From the IMG/VR virus record IMGVR_UViG_3300015262_000286, positions 1 through 62,686 of that record: a DNA stretch of 62,686 nt; one strand, 5' to 3'. Source of the stretch: a virus. The translations under genes were made by a program, and so were the position numbers. Below the pieces are notes generated by a model that saw only the letters and a program-made list of their open reading frames with translations, did no database searches and was not told the DNA's origin. Below are positions 56,618 through 62,686 of the stretch, piece after piece (position 1 is the stretch's first letter; the number at the start of each line of letters is the position of its first letter).

Positions 56618-58452
56618 TGGGTGACTTTTTTTATTATGGACAGAAGGACGTCATCCGGCGCTTGAACGAGCTGGCCGGGCGCGGCGCTGTGGTGGCGTCG
56701 TATGCGCCAGCCGTGGGTATGTCGCCGCTTGGCGGGCCGAATGGCTTTATGAATCCGGCGTGGCTTGATCCGAATATCCCATTGGCTACATCAAAACCTT
56801 TGGCAGTTGGTTTTGCCAATAAGTATGGCTACTCTTATGCCACAAATGGCGGGGCAGCACGTTGGATACTCGTTGCCTCAATTCCGGCTGAAAGTACAAG
56901 TAATAATGCAAATCTGCAGATCAAAGGCATTCTTAATAACAATTGGGCAGCGCCGTCATCTTCTCCTTTTAGTATTTTCACGGGTGTGCGGGCTGCATTT
57001 TATGTGGATTGGCACTATGAGGGGTCAGTAATTCAAAAATCCCGTATCGTCATTAATCGTCGCGCAGACGGTGCTCATGATGTTTATGCGTACTTTGAGG
57101 CTGGCTCGTATTCGACAATTTCTTTTGATCTGACCGGTACAGGCGCGACTACATATGCTGTCCCTGCGGAGTCCTCGCAAACACCTGCAGGGACTATCGT
57201 ATTCGATACATCAGCTTCGATGGGGAATCCTTACTATATCGCGCCACGGTGGCGTGGTGCCACGAATTCTGCCGGCAAGGGTTTGCAAGTTAATGAGATG
57301 CTTGCGGTTGGCGACGGATCGATTACCACATCGTTTTTGGCCCCGGGCGGTGTCGATATGACTCCCGGGCAGGAACGGGAAGCCGTAAGATTTGGCGTCG
57401 GCGGGGTAGGAGGCAGCACCTACCCCGGCTGCTTTAGCTGGATAGCGTCGTCGGGCAATAACAACGGGACGCCGACTAACTTGTATAAAGACAGTTACAA
57501 GTTGACACTCAGGGCGTATGACACTCAATCAAATGCGTGGAGTGGCGATATTCTCTCCGCAAAAGGGACGGGGGCAGTTTTCATTTCCAGTCTTAAGGCT
57601 GGTGTCGATAATACTGCGCCCCAGCACTATATTGATATGCCGGGCGCACAAGGCACAGATATCTTGACTCTCGGAACCGTAGGAGGATTTAGAAAATGTG
57701 ATGGCGGCTACGGAAATACGACGAATTGCGCCCTAATATTAGGTGCAAACACCGTCACGGGGCGGAGCAGTAACAACCGTGGAACGGTTAATACTATGGG
57801 GAATGATTATGCCGAATACATTTCCAAGAACGCCACATGCGGTGTCGTCGCTCCAGGGCAAATAATCGGAATCACTGCTAATAATCAGATCACCGACCAG
57901 TGGGCCGATGCTGTCATGTTCTCGATCAAATCGACTGCCCCCTCGTTTGTCGGCGGTGACTCCTGGGCGAATGGCGTGGGGCTGCGCCCCACGGCCCAGG
58001 CCGGACCAGCACCGACTGAACCCCGCCGCCGTGAGGATGTGGTTGCCCAGCAGCCCGTGCCCGGCACCAATCCGCCGGAATATGCGGACGTGGTCACCGA
58101 ACCCGGCGACACCGACGAGGAATGGGCGGAAAAGCAGGCGACCTTCGCTGCTGCGCTGGCCACCCACAACATCGCCGTGCAGCAGGACGCCGAAGCCATG
58201 GCCGCCTTCGATGCGGCGCTGGAAGTCGAGCGCCAGAAGGTCGACCGCATCGCCATTGCCGGCCGCGTGCCGGTGAATGTGCTGGGTGCCCAGCCAGGCG
58301 ATTACATCGTGCCGCTCCAAGACGGCGCCGGCATCAAGGGCATTCCCATCAGGAAGGCGGATCTGACGCATTCAGAGTACCTCGATGCGGTCGGCCGCGT
58401 GATCTCGATTGAACCGGACGGCAGGGCCTATGTGATGGTCAAGGTCGTGTAA
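56617..58452 (+). CDS. Tail fibre/spike with G2-like autoproteolytic chaperone end
   Basis: A 611-residue protein. A short N-terminal anchor is followed by a less GC-rich receptor-binding middle (about 50-370) and a C-terminal part with NDYAEYISKNATCGVVAPGQ, DAVMFSIKSTAPSFVGGD and AIAGRVPVNVLGAQPGDYI. The end resembles the peptidase G2/intramolecular chaperone domains that fold and may cleave spikes. The changed base composition in the middle suggests exchange of host-range modules. Confidence 0.7.
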   Translation: MGDFFYYGQKDVIRRLNELAGRGAVVASYAPAVGMSPLGGPNGFMNPAWLDPNIPLATSKPLAVGFANKYGYSYATNGGAARWILVASIPAESTSNNANLQIKGILNNNWAAPSSSPFSIFTGVRAAFYVDWHYEGSVIQKSRIVINRRADGAHDVYAYFEAGSYSTISFDLTGTGATTYAVPAESSQTPAGTIVFDTSASMGNPYYIAPRWRGATNSAGKGLQVNEMLAVGDGSITTSFLAPGGVDMTPGQEREAVRFGVGGVGGSTYPGCFSWIASSGNNNGTPTNLYKDSYKLTLRAYDTQSNAWSGDILSAKGTGAVFISSLKAGVDNTAPQHYIDMPGAQGTDILTLGTVGGFRKCDGGYGNTTNCALILGANTVTGRSSNNRGTVNTMGNDYAEYISKNATCGVVAPGQIIGITANNQITDQWADAVMFSIKSTAPSFVGGDSWANGVGLRPTAQAGPAPTEPRRREDVVAQQPVPGTNPPEYADVVTEPGDTDEEWAEKQATFAAALATHNIAVQQDAEAMAAFDAALEVERQKVDRIAIAGRVPVNVLGAQPGDYIVPLQDGAGIKGIPIRKADLTHSEYLDAVGRVISIEPDGRAYVMVKVV

Positions 58453-58472
58453 CTCAGCAGCACCCCACCACA

Positions 58473-58494
58473 AACCCGCTTCGGCGGGTTTTTT
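58473..58494 (+). terminator. Intrinsic terminator between fibre and lysis genes
   Basis: AACCCGC-TTCG-GCGGGTT followed by TTTT. Confidence 0.85.
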
Positions 58495-58520
58495 CATTTC
58501 CACCACCTGAAAGGCACTAC

Positions 58521-58949
58521 ATGGCCATCGAAACGACCGCCGCTGGCGGCGCACTGATTAAAATTTTTGGCATCCCGGTCCTGGCCGGCGCTGCCGCAAC
58601 CTCACTGGGATTCATGTTCATGTGGCCAAAGACTGCCAAGGAAGCGGGCGTGCGCTTCTTCGTTACCATTCTCTTTTCCGCCCTGATGGGCCCGGCCCTG
58701 GTCGTGGTCGTGCGCAACTGGATGCCGGGCCTGTTCGACAGCGCGCGCGCCGTCGCCGTGCTGTACGGCAGCGACCCGGCCCTGGGCTTCTTGTTCATTG
58801 CCGCGCCGCTGATGGTCGCCGCCGGCTTGCCCGCCTGGTGGGTGCTGGGCGCCACGGTGCGCTGGCTCGACAAGCGCAAGGACAAGGATATCGGCGAGCT
58901 GGCGCGCGACGCGGCCGCTGTCGTCCGTGACGTGCGGGGTGGCCTGTGA
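58521..58949 (+). CDS. Holin-like membrane protein
   Basis: A 142-residue protein with three hydrophobic segments (about 12-34, 43-64, 86-110) and a charged cytoplasmic tail. Position directly before the endolysin gene indicates a holin. A cleaved signal is not evident. Confidence 0.75.
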   Translation: MAIETTAAGGALIKIFGIPVLAGAAATSLGFMFMWPKTAKEAGVRFFVTILFSALMGPALVVVVRNWMPGLFDSARAVAVLYGSDPALGFLFIAAPLMVAAGLPAWWVLGATVRWLDKRKDKDIGELARDAAAVVRDVRGGL

Positions 58950-59383
58950 ACCTGAGTCCACATTTCAGTCTGGCCGAACTGGTCGCCTCGCAGGTGGCCA
59001 CCCGCCAGGGCATCGACAACGCGCCTGCGCCCGCCATCGTCGCCAACCTCACGCGCCTGGCCGCGCTGCTCGAGCAGGTGCGCGCGCTGGTGGGCGCGCC
59101 CATCATCATTTCCAGCGGCTACCGCTCGCCGGCGCTGAACAAGGCCGTGGGCGGCGCGGCCAACAGCGCCCACGTGCTGGGCCTGGCTGCCGATATCAGC
59201 ACGGCCAAGCTGGCGCCCAAGGCGCTGGCCCTGCTGATCCGGCAAAGCGGTATCGCCTTCGACCAACTGATCTACGAGGGCACGTGGGTGCATATTGGCT
59301 TGTCGACGGGCGCGCCCCGGCGCCAGGTGCTGACGGCCAAGTTTGCCGGCGGCGGCGTCAGCTACGTAGCGGGCATCGTATGA
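58946..59383 (+). CDS. M15-family endolysin
   Basis: A 145-residue peptidase M15A. ISSGYRSPALNKAVGG, SAHVLGLAADIS (zinc-binding His and Asp) and WVHIG (third ligand) are all present. It should cut peptide cross-links in peptidoglycan. GTG start in a GTGA overlap with the holin gene. Confidence 0.88.
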   Translation: MNLSPHFSLAELVASQVATRQGIDNAPAPAIVANLTRLAALLEQVRALVGAPIIISSGYRSPALNKAVGGAANSAHVLGLAADISTAKLAPKALALLIRQSGIAFDQLIYEGTWVHIGLSTGAPRRQVLTAKFAGGGVSYVAGIV

Positions 59384-59775
59384 GCGCGCTGGGCACGTTG
59401 GCGGCCGGCGCCGTCAGCGGCATCTGGAAGGCGGTCGCCATCGTGCTAGCCGCCGTGCTGTTGCTGGTGGCCAGCTCCACCGCGACCGGCTGGTGGCTGG
59501 CCGCCAGCGACCGTGACGCCGCGCGCGCTGCGCTGGTACTGGAGCAGGGCGTCAGCGCGCAGCTGCGCAGCTCGATCACCGAGCAAAACCGCGCCATCGA
59601 TGGCATGGCCAAGGCAGCCCTGGCGGCGCAGGAGCGCGGCGCGGCGGCCCAGGCGGCCGCCGCTGCCAAGGGCAAGAAGTACGATACCGCCCTGGCGCAG
59701 ATTGCTGGCGCGCGCGCCACGGCCTGCGACGAGGCAATGCCCGCCGTGCGGCAGGTGCTGGAGTCGGTGCGATGA
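59380..59775 (+). CDS. Inner-membrane spanin (Rz-like)
   Basis: A 131-residue protein with one N-terminal membrane segment (about 14-42) and a periplasmic Ala/Gln/Glu coiled coil, the layout of Rz. ATGA overlap with the endolysin. Confidence 0.75.
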   Translation: MSALGTLAAGAVSGIWKAVAIVLAAVLLLVASSTATGWWLAASDRDAARAALVLEQGVSAQLRSSITEQNRAIDGMAKAALAAQERGAAAQAAAAAKGKKYDTALAQIAGARATACDEAMPAVRQVLESVR

Positions 59776-60056
59776 AAACACGAAAAACTTTCGATAAATC
59801 GAAATTTCGTAAGTTGGCACTTTTATGCGTCATGCTGCTCGCCGGCTGCGCGAGCGTTCCGCCGGCGACAGTTCGCGTTGAGGTGCCGGTGATGGCGCCG
59901 TGTGCGGGCGAGGTGCCGCAGCGCCCAGTCTACGAATTCGACAGGCTGCCGGCCACAGCAACGGATGGCGAAATCGTCCTGGCGCTGGCGCGGGACTGGC
60001 CGCGCGGCCGGAAATACGAGGGCGAGATGGAGGCGGTTATTGCCGGATGTCGGTAG
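59772..60056 (+). CDS. Outer-membrane spanin-like lipoprotein (Rz1-like)
   Basis: A 94-residue protein with a signal sequence ending in the lipobox LAGC (Cys26) and a Pro-rich mature part. It follows Rz by an ATGA overlap instead of being nested in it. The pair should fuse inner and outer membranes at lysis. Confidence 0.72.
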   Translation: MKTRKTFDKSKFRKLALLCVMLLAGCASVPPATVRVEVPVMAPCAGEVPQRPVYEFDRLPATATDGEIVLALARDWPRGRKYEGEMEAVIAGCR

Positions 60057-60126
60057 ATTCAGCTTCTCTTGATATAAAAGGCGCAGTATGAAAATTGATT
60101 AAAAATATTATAGAATTAACTGGGTA

Positions 60127-61035
60127 TTATAATTTAAATGGTCCTGTCGGTGAGTATAGCAAGTAATCAGTTATGTCAAACGGCTTGGGATATCCTAAGT
60201 CCTTCTCGGCGGCAAGTAGTTTTTCCTTTTTCAATATTATTGTGCCGTGCGGAGCTACATGGTTCAACTCGAATCCCAAAATGTCGTGTAAAAAAATTGT
60301 TAAGTTTGATATCTCCATAATGACTTCAGGAAAATCTATTTTTGCAAAATCTGGATATATCGCATTTGCTATTTTTTCATCTTCTGATAGATCTGATAAA
60401 TATTCTCTATTTGCTGAAATGCCAATATTTTCAAGAAAATAATCATTAAATTTCATCACTTTTTTTGCCGCATCGGTTCTTTCGGCTATATTTTCTGACT
60501 TTAAGCTTTCAGATATATTAAATAAAGTCAGGACGTGACCTTTTATATTTTCCGTGAACTTGGAGGATGTGGTGAAGTCTCCAGAAAGAGATTTTGGATA
60601 GATTGAACTATAAAGTTTTCTTTTTGATTTTATTGAAAACTCAACATTTGCTTGATTTTCGCAAAATTTCTCAAATTCCTCGATATGTTTATAATAATTT
60701 GAGAAATTATTCTGTATTTTTGTTAGATCTATTTGTTTTGTTGTGAGGCTAATTTGTTCTGATGTTCGTTCAATCTGTCGTTTTGTTTGCTCCGATCGAT
60801 GATTCGCGGCGCATAAGCCAACCAACGTAAATCCGATGGCTAAAATTGCTGCAGGAACCTTATAGAATTCAGCAAATTTATTGAATCCCTTCCCACTAAA
60901 ATCAATTGGATATTCAGTCAAATTAAAAGCAATAATTACTGATATTCCGATTGCAATGAGAGCTGATAGAGCGGCACACCAACGGACGACAGGTAGGGAA
61001 AACAAACTTTTTTCAGGCGAGAAATCTATGTCCAT
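60127..61035 (-). CDS. AT-rich membrane cargo protein with coiled coil
   Basis: A 302-residue protein with two membrane segments (about 18-38 and 60-80), then a coiled coil (QTKRQIERTSEQISLTTKQI) and a soluble helical domain starting NNFSNYYKHIEEFEKFC. The layout recalls putative phage abortive-infection membrane proteins, without firm family assignment. It is strongly AT-rich, on the strand opposite to lysis genes, and next to the DUF2971 gene. Probably expressed in the lysogen. Confidence 0.65.
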   Translation of the reverse strand: MDIDFSPEKSLFSLPVVRWCAALSALIAIGISVIIAFNLTEYPIDFSGKGFNKFAEFYKVPAAILAIGFTLVGLCAANHRSEQTKRQIERTSEQISLTTKQIDLTKIQNNFSNYYKHIEEFEKFCENQANVEFSIKSKRKLYSSIYPKSLSGDFTTSSKFTENIKGHVLTLFNISESLKSENIAERTDAAKKVMKFNDYFLENIGISANREYLSDLSEDEKIANAIYPDFAKIDFPEVIMEISNLTIFLHDILGFELNHVAPHGTIILKKEKLLAAEKDLGYPKPFDITDYLLYSPTGPFKL

Positions 61036-61090
61036 GAGAATAATTTTGTGTAGTTGATAATGAAGGAGGCGTCAATTTGTCGTAAATTTT

Positions 61091-61915
61091 TTAATAAACT
61101 GCCAATAGCTCCCTTTCAACCTGATACTTGATTTTAGAGGGTTTCGCCCTATATAAAGGGGTGCCGTTGCCCAATTTGTTCATTGTATTCCTTACGAATT
61201 TTTCATCCTCAGTGCTTGTTCTCATTCCAATTGTTACGCTTTCAATTGCATTGTGATCGAATTTGTAAAATCCAGGGCCATTGCAATCCACCATGAGTCT
61301 TTGAAACTCTTTGTCTGTATAGTATGTTGTGTCTTTTTCATATTGGCTTGCTTTTCTTTTTAAAATTCTCCATTCATCCTCATATTCCCAACATTTTGAT
61401 TTTGTTAGAAAGGTTTTGTCAATCATCGACTCTGCGCTATCTTGTGGGCGAATAATACTGGGTAATTCTTCCTGGTATATTACTTTAAATGCGATTCTGA
61501 AAAGATCTACATTACTTTTGAGTGAGACGCAAATTCCTTTATGGTGTTTTGCATAGTGCGCCCACAGAAGTAGATTATCCCAAGTTGTTGCAAGTGAGAG
61601 AATGCCAACGCTGTCTAGCAATTTTCTGATCCCGTCATACTCGTCTGAATGTGAATTTTTTTCAATTCTGGCAATGCGCTTCGCTTCAAGAATCCTCGCG
61701 CCAGGCTTCAGTGAACTGCTGGTCTTAATCCTCTTTTGAAGATACTTTCTGCCCTCCTTAGTATTAAAATCCACTTTCAACCCCGGACGCGAGTCAAAGG
61801 GATCATTAAAAGAGTCCCTTGCGGAAAACATGAGAGAGTCACCAGACAAAAAGTCGGGGAGCCAAGGCTCGATGGGGGTGTACTTATAGAACAGTGGAGG
61901 TGCTATATCTTTCAT
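61091..61915 (-). CDS. DUF2971 family cargo protein
   Basis: A 274-residue protein of the DUF2971 family: LFYKYTPIEPWLPDFLSGDS, FNDPFDSRP, LLLWAHYAKHHKGICVSLKS and WEYEDEWRILK are family landmarks. Function is unknown, though members are frequent in mobile elements. The start at 61915 gives the family N-terminus; an in-frame start at 61960 adds 15 residues. AT-rich like the gene downstream. Confidence 0.78.
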   Translation of the reverse strand: MKDIAPPLFYKYTPIEPWLPDFLSGDSLMFSARDSFNDPFDSRPGLKVDFNTKEGRKYLQKRIKTSSSLKPGARILEAKRIARIEKNSHSDEYDGIRKLLDSVGILSLATTWDNLLLWAHYAKHHKGICVSLKSNVDLFRIAFKVIYQEELPSIIRPQDSAESMIDKTFLTKSKCWEYEDEWRILKRKASQYEKDTTYYTDKEFQRLMVDCNGPGFYKFDHNAIESVTIGMRTSTEDEKFVRNTMNKLGNGTPLYRAKPSKIKYQVERELLAVY

Positions 61916-62002
61916 TAAATGGCCTTTACAATCTTTATTCCATGAGCTTCTAATCAACACAGATCCAATATCTACTTTACACGTTTTGAAGTAAAATTGG
62001 GT

Positions 62003-62686
62003 ATGTGTGCCGACTACACCCCCAGCCGTAAAGAGCAGATCGAAGAGAGCTTTCGGGCCGGATACCCTCTGCTTGACCTACCTCCGGAGGCATGGCCCGG
62101 CTACATGGCACCCGTCCTGCGTGGCTCGCACGAAGCGCCTGGCGAACTGGAAGTCGCTCCTGCCATGTTCGGAATGGTGCCCCACTGGGCTGACTATAAG
62201 CTGGCCCGCCAGACCTACAATGCCCGTACAGAGACGGTGGCCAGCAAGCCGTCCTTCCGCAGCGCCTGGAAGCGCAAGCAGTTTTGCATCATCCCGGCCG
62301 CCAATTTCTTTGAACCCAACTACGAAACCGGCAAACCCGTGCGCTGGCGCATCGAGCGCGCCGACGGCGGTCCGGTGGCTATTGCCGGCATATGGGAATA
62401 CCGGCCGGCTGATCAGCTGCTGTCGTTCTCAATGTTGACGATCAACGCCGACGGTCATCGGCTGATGCAGCGTTTCCACAAGCCTGACGACGAAAAGCGC
62501 ATGGTGATGATCCTTGACCCTGACCAGTATCAGGGCTGGCTGGACGGCTCGCTGGTGTCGGAAGAGGACGTTTATCGGCAGTATCCGGCGGACCTGCTTG
62601 TCGCGCAGCCCGACCCTATGCAACCGCGATCCCGTCCGAAAGCCCCTGCGCCGGTCGCGCCCGCAGAGCAGGGCGGGCTCTTCTAG
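62003..62686 (+). CDS. SRAP-domain protein (YedK/HMCES family)
   Basis: A 227-residue SRAP protein. The start must be ATG 62003 and not the TTG at 61997, because the family needs Cys at position 2 (MCADYTP), which forms a covalent link with abasic sites in single-stranded DNA. Other landmarks are APAMFGMVPHWA, YNARTETVASKPSFRSAWK, CIIPAANFFEPNYE and the RFHKPDDEKRM motif. It may protect phage replication intermediates. The gene ends at the window edge. Confidence 0.88.
   Translation: MCADYTPSRKEQIEESFRAGYPLLDLPPEAWPGYMAPVLRGSHEAPGELEVAPAMFGMVPHWADYKLARQTYNARTETVASKPSFRSAWKRKQFCIIPAANFFEPNYETGKPVRWRIERADGGPVAIAGIWEYRPADQLLSFSMLTINADGHRLMQRFHKPDDEKRMVMILDPDQYQGWLDGSLVSEEDVYRQYPADLLVAQPDPMQPRSRPKAPAPVAPAEQGGLF

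Noticed and set aside
61976-62002. TTTAC-9-GTAAA inverted repeat upstream of the SRAP gene as a repressor operator
   Set aside because: The half-sites share only five bases with the TTTACC-5-GATAAA operator and the spacing differs, so it is not counted as a sixth operator.
1-62686. CRISPR array, insertion sequence or attachment site
   Set aside because: No regularly spaced direct repeats with spacers and no transposase gene were seen. No duplicated core near the two ends could be recognised; at least one prophage end is probably outside the window.

Overview
The window is almost entirely a temperate, lambda-like siphovirus prophage of a GC-rich proteobacterium. The protein repertoire (RdgC, DUF1367 and DUF1364 proteins, a DUF4055 portal, a DUF2280 small terminase, an SRAP protein) and the tRNA-Gly sequence suggest Burkholderiales, perhaps Oxalobacteraceae. 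That assignment is an inference from family resemblance; no chromosomal housekeeping gene is present to fix it. An excisionase-like gene stands at the extreme left with no integrase in view, so the prophage continues past the left edge. No attachment site was recognised.

Layout. (1) 6-12446, mostly minus strand: the left early operon, read from a repressor-controlled promoter near 12480. It carries many small genes joined by 4-base stop/start overlaps, a tRNA-like element, RecT and a YqaJ-type exonuclease, KTSC and DUF1367 proteins, an RdgC with an added FtsK-gamma-like domain, an ASCH-like protein, a MazG-like protein and an excisionase. (2) 12479-15813: the immunity region, with five copies of one operator in two clusters, a CI-type repressor, and between the clusters (where lambda keeps rexAB) a HipA-like kinase with a partner protein. 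(3) 15820-28673: the right early operon with Cro, small regulators, a KilA-N protein, two DNA methyltransferases, a PAPS-reductase-like protein, nucleases, and an O-like initiator and DnaC-like loader with a probable internal origin. (4) 30162-30936: a zinc-finger protein in the position of antiterminator Q, a strong promoter about 25 bases after it, and a terminator about 180 bases further on, which matches the Q/pR'/tR' layout. (5) 31523-58452: late genes: metallopeptidase, terminases, portal, MuF, scaffold, capsid, neck, tail tube, a frameshifted tail chaperone pair, tape measure, tail tip and fibres. (6) 58521-60056: holin, M15 endolysin, two spanin-like proteins. (7) 60127-62686: two AT-rich minus-strand cargo genes and an SRAP gene.

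The most unusual feature is a set of cargo genes lying antisense inside both early operons (3367-4044, 18622-19227, 21410-21598, 22224-22685, 23984-24508). In each case the operon strand keeps an open frame straight across the antisense gene. That frame begins by overlapping the stop codon of the upstream operon gene (ATGA or GTGA). It ends on, one base from, or in frame with the start of the downstream operon gene. At least some of the antisense genes have strong promoters and ribosome sites of their own. This looks like a repeated way of carrying opposing cargo without breaking translation along the operon. Other cargo includes a YefM-YoeB toxin-antitoxin pair inside the tail operon, a membrane HEPN-like protein, a small RHS-like secreted protein and several membrane proteins of unknown function.
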